A stretch of 64,000 bases of DNA from Moringa oleifera (GCA_021397835.1 JAJFZO010000583.1:722501-786500); one strand, 5' to 3'. Shown: positions 12,570 to 25,478, counted from the first letter of the stretch. Notes: generated from the letters alone by a model not told the origin. Made by a program: numbers and translations.

Positions 12570-13853
12570 ATGCCATCCTCACTGTCCCTAACACCATCCC
12601 AACAAACCCAATACCTCCAAACCCTCTTAGCCTCTACTCGCCCCTTTCTTCGCGGCGAGCTCGAAACCGTTGACAAGAATCTGCCCTCGCTTGTGGCGGT
12701 TTTGCGATCTGTTGGCGCTGGTGAGTGCTGGCACAAGCACGGAAGTTTTCTAGACCATTTAGTGGACGTGTATCGCATTCTCAAGATTTGGGGAGCACCA
12801 GACTGTGTCTGTCTCTGCGGCCTCTTTCACTCTGCATACTCCAACTCCTACGTGAACTTGGCCATCTTCGATCCCTCTACCGGTCGTGAGGTTGTTCGTA
12901 ACCACGTTGGGGAGCCTGCAGAGCGTTTGATTCACTTTTTCTGTATCGTCCCGAGGCAGCCTTTGATCCACGATGATCTTCTCTTCAAATATTCTGACAC
13001 TGAACTTGTTGAGCACCTCAAGTCTTCGGAGATTTCGGTGATGAATGCCAAGGAAAAGGGATTGTTCAATGGACAGGAGGCTTGGAGAAAGAAACTGAAC
13101 TCCATCTTGCCTGGAAACGGGATTACAGTGAAGCATATTAAGACTGGTGAAGATGTGCTGGTCACAAGAAGGATGGTTGCTGTTTTCCTTTTAATGACCA
13201 TAGCAGATTTCAGTGACCAAATTTTTGGGTTTCAAGATGTGTTGTTCGACAACTTTGATGGTCGCCTCCAGTTTTCAGGGAACAACTATGCCGCTCTGTG
13301 GCCCGGCAACGGCAAGCCTGGGCTGTGGGTGAATTCTGCATCAAGGATGGGAGCAATTTACACTTTGATAGTGAGAGAAGAAGAGATTTTTGTGGCAGAG
13401 AGGAAAAGGGTTGGCGGTGTAGGGGTCATAAAGGAGAGAGACGAGGAGATAGAGCTTGTTGTGCCACCGGTTTTTGAATACTGCACTAAAGTTTTGGATG
13501 CAAAGGAGCAGATAGAGGCGAGGGACTTGTACTGGGAAGCTGTTTGTGATACCTCCAAAACAGGGATGGAGAGAGCTGAGGAGCTATTGTTAAGATGTAT
13601 GGAGAAGAACCCATTTGTTGGGGAGCCACATGTGGTGTTGGCTCAAGCTTATTTGACAAAAGGGATGTTCGAGGAGGCTGAGAAAGAGGCTGAAAGAGGG
13701 CTGACACTGATGCTGGAGTGGGGCAGTCCCTGGGACAAGAGGACGTCTTGGGAAGGGTGGATTGCTTGGGCTAGGGTTCTTTTGATGAAGGCCAAGGAGA
13801 AATCTTGGCCACAAACCTCTTGGGGAATTCTGAACTTGGGGCTTGTGAGGTGA
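12570..13853 (+). CDS. DUF6817 domain protein with C-terminal TPR-like region
   Basis: A single-exon gene of 427 residues whose base composition is clearly richer in GC than its surroundings. Residues 50-130 carry a histidine-rich helical block, GECWHKHGSFLDHL ... YRILKIWG ... CGLFHSAY, with His55, His57, His63 and His87, followed by AERLI-x-FFCIVPR. A later MTIADFSDQ at 209-217 supplies acidic residues. The spacing resembles a degenerate HD-type metal-dependent phosphohydrolase fold, which is how I remember DUF6817. Residues 331-382 form two amphipathic helical pairs (AEELLLRCMEKNP-x8-VLAQAYLTKGMFEEAEKEAERGL) like a TPR or Sel1 repeat. It resembles plant proteins such as Arabidopsis At2g38450, from memory. 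There is no signal peptide or membrane segment, so I expect a soluble protein. Biochemical role unknown. The start is the first in-frame ATG after the pyrimidine-rich leader. Confidence 0.88.
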   Translation: MPSSLSLTPSQQTQYLQTLLASTRPFLRGELETVDKNLPSLVAVLRSVGAGECWHKHGSFLDHLVDVYRILKIWGAPDCVCLCGLFHSAYSNSYVNLAIFDPSTGREVVRNHVGEPAERLIHFFCIVPRQPLIHDDLLFKYSDTELVEHLKSSEISVMNAKEKGLFNGQEAWRKKLNSILPGNGITVKHIKTGEDVLVTRRMVAVFLLMTIADFSDQIFGFQDVLFDNFDGRLQFSGNNYAALWPGNGKPGLWVNSASRMGAIYTLIVREEEIFVAERKRVGGVGVIKERDEEIELVVPPVFEYCTKVLDAKEQIEARDLYWEAVCDTSKTGMERAEELLLRCMEKNPFVGEPHVVLAQAYLTKGMFEEAEKEAERGLTLMLEWGSPWDKRTSWEGWIAWARVLLMKAKEKSWPQTSWGILNLGLVR

Positions 13854-15980
13854 AGTTGTCTTATGAGGCGGTACTCTCTTCACTCCTTGTCCTCATGCTT
13901 GAGTCTGTTTGGTTATTATTGTAGTTGGTGTAACTTACGCTTGGGAGCTTATTGTGTCTGCCTGCTGATGTTTATTAGATTTTGAGATTTGGGGTTGTTT
14001 ATGGATGGAAGTGTTAGTCCAAGCTATGCCCAGGTAGCAAACTTTTCTAGTCTTCAACCTGTTGGATTGGATTATAGTTGAAGCTCTTGAATATGTCAAC
14101 TTCTGAGTTGTTTTTAAAGCCCTGAGTTCAGATTAATCATGTTCAAAATTGCTCTTGGCTTATCATTCGATTCACTCTTGGCTTGTTGTGGGATTATCGA
14201 GTCATAGTTTAATGGCTTTTTCTCAGTCATGCTATGAAATTATTGGGCCCTGTTTCATAATTTAGGAGCTCTTAAGCTCAGCTTTGTTCTTGCTCTTATA
14301 TTTTTGTTCTTCATATGAAAAAAAGGGAACAGAGAGAGAGAGACAGCATGCTCTGAATAGCCCACATTTGTTGTTTGATAGTTCCATTTGTTTTAGTTTA
14401 TGGGCCTCTCTTCGGCTTAAATAATCCATGGCTTATATACCCACAAATGTACAAGTTTAATCCTTTCACTTTAACATGATACAGGATGGATTTTTGATAA
14501 TTTTTTGAACAGACATTAATACATAATAAATTCAATAATAAAATTTATTATAGTTTATATTTATATTTTATACTATCATATAATAAATTTAAAAAAAATT
14601 ATTTTTTTTCATATATTCGTTGATCAGTAATACTCTTCATGGAGAACTAATTTAACTATATAATTATACAACATGGAAAAAAAAAAAAAGGAAAATGGTA
14701 GTTGATAAGAGAATCTTGTAGCCTCCATCTTTTATGATTAGGGTAAGAGTTGGCTTCTTGTAGAGTAGCTTTCGATAACAAATATGCTCACATTGATTTC
14801 TCAAGATCGGAATTTTATTATTATTATTTTAATGGAAAAGCATCATGCTCACTTTATAGTATGCCATCAAATCTTTTCCTCCCTAAACCCAGTTGACAAA
14901 TGAGCTAACCTATATACTAACTAATTGGCTACCCTCTCAATATATTTAGAAGAACACAACGGAAAATGTTAACATAATTTTTTGGTATCGTGCTTGAAGG
15001 CAGTAATAAGTTTGTTAACTAGCTTGATGCATTTTCTAACCCATGTCAAATGGCTAACATCTCTCCTTGTAAAAGGGATAGTACATCTTTTTTGCTATTA
15101 GAGCGTAAAATGTTATATAAGTATTTAAATCAAATTATATGATTTTTTAAATTAATAATTTAAAATTATTGTAAAAAATATAAATTACATTAATATGATT
15201 TAAATTTTTAAAATATGTAAACAATTTAGTTTATCATATTTAATAAAAGTTTAATTTTTTTTTTAATTTTTCATCACTCTTTAAAAGCTAAAACTCAAAT
15301 AATTTCTATTTAAATTATTTTTATTAAAAAAACTAATTTGTTATGTAATAAGAGTTATAAACTCTTAAACATACCATATCCTCATTGTCTCTCTCTCTCT
15401 TTACTCTCTTATGTGCAATTCATCGGGTTAATGATTTAGGGTTAATCAATCTCAAGAGAGACTTCGAATTTCAAATTGATTACGATTAGTATTTGAATTT
15501 TTTTAATTTATAGTAAATTGATATTACTCGATATTTACTTTGAAAGTATATTTATAAATTAAATCGTATTAAACCGTATGGTACGATTTGATGCAATTTA
15601 TATTGTTTAGGTTAACCACATGATTAAAAATAATCATCAAATCGCATCAATAATTTAGTGTGCTAAAAAAAGGTATAAATCAATCAAGCCACACCGTGAA
15701 CACCCTTACATCCATATATGCCCTTTACAATTGCCATTAATTTTCCTTGGTTGTTGCAATCATCATAGGTGATATCCGTATTAAACTTGAAGCTCCCTAA
15801 AGCAAACCATGACCAACCACAGTAGGAGGGTGGTTAGTTATGTTTGCCTCTTAATGCTATGAACTTGTTAATCAACCTTTTGGCTTGCATAGCTATAGCC
15901 AAAAACAACTCTTGGTAAACTCTGTTATGATTTATCTAAATGTCTTTAAATGCTGAGAAAAACAAATCCAACAAGTTTTA
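13854..15980. other. 3' UTR and intergenic DNA without a gene
   Basis: The first 400-600 bases are moderately T/G-rich and fit a 3' UTR. There is a short GA run near 14330-14342. From 14.5 kb on the sequence is AT-rich with no open frames or recognisable domains. Confidence 0.5.
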
Positions 15981-16040
15981 GTTTATCATCTAATCTGGTA
16001 GCATGGTCCATGCATCGTCAGTTAAACTCAAGCTAGCTAG

Positions 16041-16262
16041 TTAGGGACCAAATCCTACCTGGGTAGATTCCCCGATACGTTGGCTAAAGAGACATGTGAA
16101 TAATGTATGGAAAAAAGATTCAAATATTGTGTGACAAACATAACAAATATTTATTATGTGAATTTCTCGAATGTGTAAGGCCTTCATTATTGGTAGAATC
16201 CAATGGAGCATCTGCCATCCAAAGTTTTGGACCTTAAGGAACAAAGGAGTCTGCCATAACAT
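16041..16262 (-). pseudogene. zf-RVT domain of LINE C
   Basis: The frame reads LWQTPLFLKVQNFGWQMLHWILPIMKALHIR, then ICYVCHTIFESFFHTLFTC. It matches the plant LINE zf-RVT pattern LWKLKVPPKVKHFLWR...ILPT...C-x2-C...ES-x-x-H-x-L-F-x-C, with the zinc ligands C-x2-C and H-x4-C preserved. Confidence 0.7.
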
Positions 16263-17279
16263 ACTCCACCTTCAGTCTCTTGCTACTAATAGAAGTTGTT
16301 CCTTATCTAAAAGGGTTCGTGCAACATAATAGTCAGATTTAACCGTATACAATCTATTCCTATTACTTGTCCAACTGAGCTTATCTTTCATTGATCTCCT
16401 GCTCAAAGGTATACTTATGATCATGATGGAGTCAACTTAATTAAAAATAACCCTAGGAAGCCAATATCGAATATTTTAATCAAGTAAGGTACTAATTATT
16501 CTTAAAAAGGTTATATAGTTTCTACTTTTACTAGCCTAAAGCTGGTACCTAGAGGCAACAAATTGTCTTGTTATATGTCCACCTTTTCCTTATTTTTTAT
16601 CATTAATTTACTTTCATGATATATTACAGATCTTTCATATGGTAGGCTATTCCAAACATAGGAACCATTTGGTGGCCTTAACAACTTATAAAAGCGAGAG
16701 TAGGGAAAAAGCTTTAATACATTAAAGCAAAATGATGTTCATATTAGGTGATACGCCAACACTGTTTCTTAAGGATAGCCAAATTGAAAGCCTCTAAATC
16801 TTTTAGAATATTCCTCCATCAAGTTTGCATAAACAAAACTTATCCTCAAATCTCCAATAAAGCTTTTTTTTGGTCCTGTGGTTACCCACCAATCCTCGGC
16901 CACCTATATGTTGAGATAACGAAGAAACTATCTTGACAACCTATAATAGCTCATGATAATGTATGATGGGATAGCTTGTGCTACAGATTTGATAAGGACC
17001 TTTTTTCTTAGCATGAGAGAGAAGTCTACCTTCCTAACCAGCAAGCTTGTCTTGAAGTTTATTAGTTATCCTCCTCATCTCCTTAGTTCTATTCCTTCCA
17101 ATGAGTATGGGAAAACCAAATAATGCTCATATGATAAAGCTTGTTAACACCTAAGATTTGCCTTATGTCATTCTGGATTGTCGATGAAGTATTAGCGCTA
17201 AAGTATATAACTGATTTGTTTAGATTAATTTATTATCCTAAGGCCTTCTCATATAACTGTAGGATGCTTAAATAACTAA

Positions 17280-17560
17280 ACATTCCTTCTCATCTAGCCT
17301 TGAAGATGAGTAAACTATTATAAAAGAAAAAGTAAGTTACCTTTAGTTCATTTCTTCCCGTTACTACCGCATGTAAGAGGCCTTGAATCATGGCTTCTTT
17401 GATGAGAAAGGATAAGCCTTCTATGCAAAATGAAAACAGGGAGAGAAAGGAGATTACTTTGCCTTAAACTCTTAAAAGGTTGGAAATAATTTATAGCCTC
17501 ACCATTGACCAGCATCGAATAAGAGATCAAGGAAATACATTCCTTGATCATGGTTACCCA
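17280..17560 (-). pseudogene. RT palm remnant of LINE C
   Basis: MIKECISLISYSMLVNGEAI, FQPFKSLRQ and then a shifted LLSLPVFILH correspond to the LINE RT motif V-x-SVSYSILINGxP, F-x-PSRGLRQGDPLSPYLF. The catalytic FADD box is at 17325-17311 and reads FF-F-Y-N-S followed by LLIFKA. Both aspartates are lost, so the polymerase is inactive. Confidence 0.7.
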
Positions 17561-19088
17561 CCTTTATACTTTCTAGAAAGTTTACTATTTGCATTACCTT
17601 CTCCAAAAAGTTCATTCTAACCTATCATATGATTTACTCATATCTAGCTTCAAACTCAAGTATCTAAATGCACCTTTCATTCTCATTTTCATGTGCGATC
17701 ATGCCATTGTCATGTATCATTTTTCATTTCACAAAGGCTACTTGGTTGGCACTGATGAGGGAAGGGAGTATTGGCTTCATTCTATTGCTAAGAATTTAGA
17801 ATGATTTTATATTGCACAGACTAATTAGGTTGTAGTTTTTAGGGCTGGTTGGGTCTTTCACTTTTAGGATTAAGGCAATGTAGGTATGGTTTATGCCATG
17901 CTGTAGGAAGCCTTCATTCAAATACTTCACAACTAGGAAGGTGATGTCTCTGCCTACCACATCCTAGTTTTCTCGTGAAAAAAGTATTTAACCTATCAGG
18001 TCCTAGAGCTTTGCACGGGCTCATTTGCTTAATTGCATGCCCTGTCTCTACCTTGGTAAAGATCACGTTTATGGATTCTTGCATAACCCTTGTTATCCTA
18101 CATGAGATTGTTTTACATACTACATCAACATTAGTGGTTAAAGGAAGAAAACAAATAAGAGAAATATTGATGAAATACACCTTGAACTTGATTTTCTGTT
18201 TGTAACTATTTTCCTCTTGAGTCTTATATGCATGGGATCTTATTTGATATATTTCTTCTTGAACCCACAACATGGAAGAATTTTATGTTTTGAACTCCCT
18301 CTCTTAACCAAATGTTGTAAGATCACAATTTCACATCATTTCCTCTTTATGGAGCAAGTCATTGAGCTTTTTATTTACATGTTTCAACCCCATCAACCAT
18401 CTCTCTTTCTCACCTCTTAATTAGAAGCTGGAAAAGTTTACTTTGGTACTTTCTACAAAGATGCTGGATATGGTCAAATTTTGTTTTTTTCCATTTAGAC
18501 AACCTTATCCTTCATTGCTCCAACTGCCATAGTAATGCTTAAATAATGGTTTCTCCAAAACAACCCTAGCTATCAAAGAGGACTTGCTCAAAACCTGAGT
18601 AAGTAGTCCATATATTCTCAAATCAAAAGATCTTGTTATGACCTCTAGTTTACTTAATTGCAACCTTAAGTAATAAAGGTAAAAGATCAAATGAGGAAAT
18701 TGATAAGTGGATTTCATGGCCATTTAGAAGTAAGTCTAGCTGCCTTTGATTAACAAAAACTCGATCCAATCTTTCATTTATTAGTTTATTTTCACTATTT
18801 GTGGACCATATAAACCCAAGTCCCATCAATGAAATAGTCTAAAGCTTGTAGTTTGTTATGGCTTAGAAAAACGAATTAAGTTGGCTGAATGGTCATGGAT
18901 TACTACCTCTCTTTTCCTTTTAGAACATGATTCAATTAAAGTAACTGGCACAAAACCAAGGTAGGGAGATTAAGAGTACAGTGCTCTAAGTGTACTCCAA
19001 GATAAGGTCCTTAGGTGTGTTATAAGGTTCCCATAGAACCTTGTGAATCTTCATCAAGGTTCAAGATCATTACTACAAAGCCAAGCAT

Positions 19089-19379
19089 CTACATAAGGCC
19101 TAGAGAAATTTTTGATCTGAGCATATAAATCTGCCTTCCAAAGTAAAGCAAATCATCACTTCTCTTATCACTGTCAATAGTAAAACATGCATTAACGGCC
19201 AAATGGATACGAAGCTTTTCCATCTTGGATTTCTTATTTTTTGTCCTACATAAGAGAAGTAGTCGAGGTTGGTAGAGTCTAACCAAATTGGATAGCTCTT
19301 GAATTTTTTTAAGGGGTCCAATCCATTGATAATTCCAAATGAGCCAACTTATTGCATCTAACAAGGTTGGATTTGCCAA
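19089..19379 (-). pseudogene. Endonuclease remnant of LINE C
   Basis: The reading frame starts ISWLIWNYQWIGPLKKIQEL, matching the LINE endonuclease opening MSWLIWNCQGLGNP. It continues with LVRLYQPRLLLLCRTK (canonical P-x-LLFLCETK). The GC-F-VDS...RSGGL block appears as CFTIDSDKRSDDLL. The catalytic glutamate of the ETK motif is arginine here. Confidence 0.65.
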
Positions 19380-19966
19380 TCTCTACTAATATCATTGGAT
19401 TGATCTTTGTGTTAACTCCCACAGATGAATGCTACTTTTTTAGTCTAGACTCTTTCGTTGTTATAATTATCTATCTCATTTCTACCTCACTTCTGAATGG
19501 TTTTAGTATGTTGAAGCTTTGGACTGGGATTACCTCTTGCCCTCGCTAAGTGCTTCCATTTAATGTCTGTTGGCTTATGAGGCTCGAGAGGAGTCCAACC
19601 CATGTCAGACATGATGGCCACATTGGGCCAATTTGTTGTGTTGTTCTATAATGCTCTAATAATAGGAGATGTTTTGCCATCAAATTGTTGACAGGTTCTC
19701 GCTTTTATGCATAACCACTAGTTTGGGAACTGCTTACCTAAGTGACTTTGAAATCTTCTCCATAACATAATTAGTGGACTAAGAATTTAGTGTTTGGCTT
19801 TTTTTACTCATTTTATTGCCATGCATTATGAGTTGGCAAAATTAACTTACAAATTCAAACCCTTCTGGATTCTCACCATAGACAATGCTGATGAAGGATC
19901 CTTAGGTCTCAATTCTTTTTTGGATTCTAAGATGACATTAATGTTTTGGTCAATCATGCTAGCAAA

Positions 19967-20870
19967 CTATATGTTGGCTAGCTCTGTTACCAGAGTTAGA
20001 TTTTGATTATTCATTGCGATGGGTGAGGAAAAATTGTTTAGATTGATTGAAGGAAGCAAACCTTCTACTCTTATCCAAGGGTTGAACTCTTGTTGGTAGT
20101 ATTCGACATCTTTCTTCATTTGGATGGCTTTGTAACACTCTTGTTCTTGATGATCCAATAAGTCACATATATAGCAAAATTCCAACAATTGCTCATAATA
20201 AAAATAAACCTCAGTCCTCCTATCATCTATTTAGATGAGCCAATCGCACTAGGGTGATGGTTTATGAAGACCAACCAATAGTTTCACCTTTAATAATCCA
20301 CCAAAGGCAATGTTATCCTTAAAATATCTACCTCTACCACCTTCCTTATCTGTTCCCCGAACGTCTTACCTATATTGCCAGTCATACAAATTATGGGTAA
20401 TCCATGAATCTAAACCAAGAATGGACAACATTTTATTTTGATTTTGTTGCAGGTAATGGTCCCATCAAATTCCTATAATGCAATCAATGATTTATTTAAA
20501 GTCCATGGTTGTTTAACTAATACCCTTTCTTTTTCAAGGGTTTCACCAAACATAAATTTGCAAAGCCTCTCACCTATATCATAGATAATAAGATCATCAA
20601 AAATTCTTGAGATACTAGAGAAAACTCTTTTCATCGCCTGCACATTATATGTTATTTTTTGTAAGGACTTCCCTATCAAGCAATGTTTCCATTTCTCAAT
20701 GGAAGCAATGCCTACTCATAACAACCAACATTCCCTCTTGTTCCTCTTCTATTAAATTGAATTTGCTCCACAACCATTTCAAACATAAAGCCATCTTGTG
20801 GTATCTCAAAACTTATGAGTTGGTTCTCTCATTTATCTATGTCTTCCTAATGACAGAGCACAAAACCAAA
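19967..20870 (-). pseudogene. Gag-like ORF remnant of LINE C (DUF4283 plus CCHC knuckle)
   Basis: At 20870-20473 the minus strand gives LWSKFNLIEEEQEGMLV, then GKSLQKITYNVQAMKRVFSS and KERVLVKQPWTLNKSLIAL, the usual DUF4283 order. At 20188-20120 FCYICDLLDHQEQEC forms a C-x2-C-x4-H-x4-C zinc knuckle. DUF4283 plus CCHC is the N-terminal RNA-binding ORF of many plant LINEs. Confidence 0.7.
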
Positions 20871-20900
20871 CACTAAAAGCAAGTTTAAAGTGGGTAAGAC

Positions 20901-22549
20901 AAAATTTGCATAAAATTGTACCTCAAGACAACAACCAAACTCTCACCAAAGAAAGCTTTCACAAAATTGAATATTATTTTTAAATCATTTTTTATATAAT
21001 TAAAATAAAAATTTATATTTATATTAAAACTAAAGTTTAATATATTTTATGAAAGTAATTTTATATTATTTAATTTGAACTATAATTAACTGATGTTATA
21101 ATTTTTTAAAATTAAAAAATAAAAGATTGAATAAGGAAGCACTAGATAAAGATAAAATGCGTAAAACAATTTGAAAAATAAAACGTTAACATTAAAATAT
21201 GAAAATTATTTACCAAAATTCAAAAAATAATAAATTTAAATAAATATAAACTATTTTCAATTCTTATTTTTTGGTGTCATTTAAATCTAATAAAGTTCAA
21301 AGATATAAATTACAAGTTAAGTGAACAATCAAAACTAAGTAATCTTTTAGTTTTGTGAAGTTAAGATTTCATTTATAGACCGCAGTTAAAGTTTTAAGCC
21401 AAACATTAACTTTAAATTTTAAACTATGTAATTGTCATCCATTAAAATTCAAAAATTTTAAAATTAGAGTTATCATTAAATTACTACTTAAAATTACTGA
21501 TAAAGTTATCAAATTAATATAAATTTTAAATTTATAAATTAATGTTATATATAAAAAATTAGAAAAAATTTAAAAAAATCTATTTAGGTATAGGTTACCT
21601 TGTTGATATATAAATATTTTAATTTGAATATTATAGGTACCACTGAATTAAAATTTGAAATTATTTTAATTATCAAATAAATATAAGTTTTAAGTTTAAC
21701 GTATATAAACTAAATAATTGGCGTATTTGAAATAAAATTTTAAAATTTTAACAAAATTAATAGATTAAACTTTACCAACTAAAGTTTAAAAATCTTTTTA
21801 AGTAAGTCTTGTCATTAAATTAAAATTTAAAATTATGTTGTTAATATAACAACATTTTTAATATAACAAGTGAAATAATAATAATTCAAGAGAAAGATTT
21901 TTAATAAGTATGAATAAACTTAAAATTTGGAATTATTTAAATAAATTTTATATTCTTGCAAATATTTATATGGATTTTACCATAAGAATTTACTAAGATC
22001 TCTACTTATGCACATATGTTAGATATTATCATTTCAATATAAGAATTTTTGTGCGTAGATACAAATAAAATTAATATTTAAAATTATCTAATAAATTTAT
22101 CAACATTAATATAACTAGTTATGAACCCATTCAATACAAGAGGTCATTTTATCGTATTAAATACATATATAAATTTATTAAAATATTAATAATTTATTTA
22201 AAATTTTAATTTTATAATGTAAAATAAAAAATAAACATAATTATTAAAGTTAATTATGAAAAATTTAGAATAAAAAACTATAAAAATAGTTAGAGATCAC
22301 ATTTGCATATCTTGTAAAATTTTAATTGAATAGTTATCAATCATAATAAAACAAATGATCAAATAAATATAATAAATAAAATTGATATAATAATTTCAAA
22401 ATCAAATAATTTAAGATAAATATTAATGAATCATAAACAAAATTTAAATTCAGACATAAATATCCATCCTTTATCTCAAACAAACCTCATACCTTAGAAC
22501 AACAATTATAGAAATCATGTCTAACTATTCTTCATTTCTGCAGTAATAA
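20901..22549. other. AT-rich intergenic DNA without a gene
   Basis: Very AT-rich sequence rich in AAATTTAAA-type words. No reading frame with amino-acid composition like a protein, no RNA gene and no clear element ends were seen. Confidence 0.5.
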
Positions 22550-25180
22550 TAGCATATATAATAAGGTACGTGTTGTTATTAGGATCAACGCCAATAGCTG
22601 ACATTTATTGTCCTTGTGCATATCCCTTCAAGTGGCATGCATCGATGCTAATGATGGGCCTACAACCCGCTAAAAAATCACATTAACATGCATCTAAACA
22701 TACATATACCTTTTTAAAAACTGGTAAAAAATCATGCTAGACCTTACCATTAATGTACTGCCTTATTCTAATTTCTTCATAATAGTCTCTTATCCTACTC
22801 TAACTATCAAGCCTTAACCCTATTTGTTTTCTCCAATGTAATTGCCCTTGTCCTAATACACATGTTCATACCATCTACTATGTCACTAATCCATTATTAC
22901 TTGAACTTTAATGTTATATGGGTTTCCTCTTAAAAAGCTCCACAAACTTTTCAGCAATGAATTTTGAATTCACATGCATAATTTTGAATGATCCACTATA
23001 ACAATGGGTTGGTGATAAGTCTTAACTACAAAAGACTATCGTTAACCTATCTATGATATATGTATTGACCAATTACATCCTTCTTTGTATTTAACCGTAA
23101 TCTTATTAGCTTCATTTTTAAAAATCTTTCCATCATACTCGCCCTGAACAACATACTCTCTCACAACCTGTTTTGCAACATTAAGGGATGAAAATCATTT
23201 TAATGCTAAAATCTGGATGGTCATGTCAACAAACTCATTAAACTCAACACTAGTCATTTTTACATCATTATGAGTGTCATGTGGACTGTGTAAATCATCT
23301 AAAAATATCCTTATCAAATGAATCATACTATGGTACACTATTAGAGGTAGTATTTAACGTAGAAACATTACCAAACATTGGGAGTTGTTCTAACATCATT
23401 AAGGTTAATATCATTAATTACCTTATCCTCTTCATCCAATTCATAATCATTATCAAAGAGAAAAGCACTTGATTCACTCCTATCAATGTGTTACTCTCAG
23501 CAGTTCTCTCATCATCACTAAAAATCACCTTAATAATTATCTCCTCAAAAGTTTTCTATTTAGTATTAGGTCTAACACTACTAGATCCAGCACTACTAGT
23601 TCTAGCACTACTAGTTCTAGCAATACCATTAAGTGTAGTGTTCCTAATTTCATTAGTAAAAAGAACAAGATGACTTTATTATTATGACCTAATGAAACTA
23701 TAAGCTCATGAGCACTGCCTGATAGTAAGGCTTTAAGTCATGTGCTTCATCACATTGATATTCACGACCAACAGAAAGAAGTCTACTACTACGATAAAAA
23801 GGCTTAGTACTCACGATGTTTGTCTTACTTTTATGATAACCAGAACTGGTGGCTGCAACATTACGAGGTGTGTTAAACTAGTTAATAGAGCTTTAAGTTG
23901 CATAGCATCAACAACATAAATATCCATAATATTAGTTATTTCATACATACTATTAAGCATGCTTGTGACTTCATAATCAAAAACTAGTTCTTTTAAATCA
24001 TATAAACTATCATCCGAAAGCTTGTAATAAACTTGGTTGAATCCACCAATGCATCAACCCCTTTAAGTTCATTTACAATATCAATAGTACTAAACTCACC
24101 ACTCACAAAACTAAGCACATTATCAGAGGTATACTTTCGAAAGGGCTTGTCAACGAATTGACCACTATAATGCAAATGGCATGTGAAAAAGGAGGTTATA
24201 ATTGGATATAACCTATATATAGTCAAATTAGGGGAAAAAAAAGCATATCAAGTTAGTAAATAATATATATCAGTTCCTTCAAAGTGTTTACAATATCTTT
24301 AAAAAAAACAAACAAACAAACTACGCAAAGCAACATATACAAGTTACAACAAACTGTTAATGCATTGAAAAAGACACATTTTTTTCCCATAATGCAACTA
24401 TTGTTCCCTAAAAGTGTATCAAACAACGCTTTCCAAAAATACATAATTTAATGCATAGCAAACCTGATTAAGAAAATAAAACCTTAATTTCAATAAATAA
24501 ATCGTGATCACAAAATACGGTAAACACATCCAGATAACAAATTTTGAAATACCCTAATTCAATATTTTAAATCAAATTTATGGTAACTAACCCATCAACA
24601 CAATTAAAAAGTATCACCGATAAACCCATTCCATGTACCTATAATATCGACCATTCATGCATAATAATGTAAAAATAAACAAATCTAATACAAATGGACC
24701 ACCACCCTAACAAATCTTCACCCAGATGCATACTCGAACTTGGGATAATCAATTCTCCTTAACATTTCTCTGCATAAATTTTTCAAAATAAGGATGAAAG
24801 ATGCAAACTTAATAATAATAAGGTTGGACCTTTGAATTTTCTAACGGGTCAATGGGAAGACAAAGAGACGTTAAGATTAAGACTAAGAATGAGAGTGAAA
24901 TGACAATGACACTTAAAGCTTCAATCGTGTTAGGTTAATGCATAAATAGTTAAGCCAAAACCAATTACCAATTAATTGATGATTTTTTGTTAGTTAATGA
25001 TAATATATAAAACCCACTTTCCTCTTGAGACTAATTAAGAACGTTTTTTTTTTAAAAAAAAAACTAACTAAAAGGGTTTGAATTGCACCAAATTGAAAGT
25101 TCAAATATATGATTGACCTAATTGAAACATCGGGTTCAATTTTAAACAAAAAAAAAAAGTGATTGATTTAGCGGTTTTCC
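22550..25180 (-). mobile_element. MULE A, truncated Mutator-like transposon relic
   Basis: Three MULE transposase parts appear in order on the minus strand. At 24.2-24.0 kb is an N-terminal block with HYSGQFVDKPFRKYTS. At 23.16-23.0 kb is a MuDR DNA-binding-like block, GKIFKNEANKITVKYKEGCNWSIHIS, matching F-x-KN...CPWRI-x-AS. At 22.68-22.57 kb the transposase core start reads FLAGCRPIISIDACHLKG. The first catalytic aspartate lies in IDACHLKG (canonical LDGCHLKG). The rest of the catalytic domain is absent, so the 3' side is truncated. Terminal-repeat-like sequence (TTGCACCAAATTGAAAG region) near 25.08-25.17 kb may mark the 5' end. Confidence 0.65.
23571..23624. repeat. 15-bp minisatellite in MULE A spacer
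   Basis: About 3.5 copies of the unit CTAGCACTACTAGTT, the first degenerate. It lies in the MULE region between the N-terminal block and the DNA-binding block. Confidence 0.75.
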
Positions 25181-25437
25181 TATAGTTATCCAAAATTTTA
25201 CTATTTTAATATTAAAGTTATCATTAAATAAAAATTTAAAGATATTTTGATATAAATTAGAAATTAATATAAAAATTAAAATTTTTAAATAAATATCACT
25301 AAATTTAGATTTTTAAATTATGTAGATAAAAATTATTAATAATAAAATATAACATTATGAAATAATTTATATTAATCTTTTAAAAATTTTTAACATTCAC
25401 ATTATCATTACATAAAAACTAATGTCGATATTTTAAA

Positions 25438-25441
<4 letters not shown>

Positions 25442-25478
<37 letters not shown>
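25442..25478. repeat. (TA)n microsatellite
   Basis: Eighteen or so uninterrupted TA dinucleotides in AT-rich intergenic DNA. Confidence 0.95.

Larger units (their letters stand above)
15980..20900 (-). mobile_element. LINE C, near full-length but degenerate
   Basis: The domain order down the minus strand is complete for a plant LINE. DUF4283 gag lies at 20.87-20.47 kb, the CCHC knuckle at 20.19 kb, the endonuclease at 19.38-19.09 kb, and the RT entry motif MSPCKALGPDRLNTFF at 18.05-17.99 kb. The RT palm follows at 17.55-17.28 kb and zf-RVT at 16.26-16.04 kb. Every domain carries stops or shifts. No clear poly(A) tail or target-site duplication was identified, so both ends are approximate. 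Confidence 0.8.

Noticed and set aside
12759..13136. Long minus-strand frames inside the DUF6817 gene
   Set aside because: They are shadows of the GC-rich plus-strand coding sequence.
16748..16936. Plus-strand 62-codon frame
   Set aside because: Antisense to the LINE C RT/zf-RVT region.
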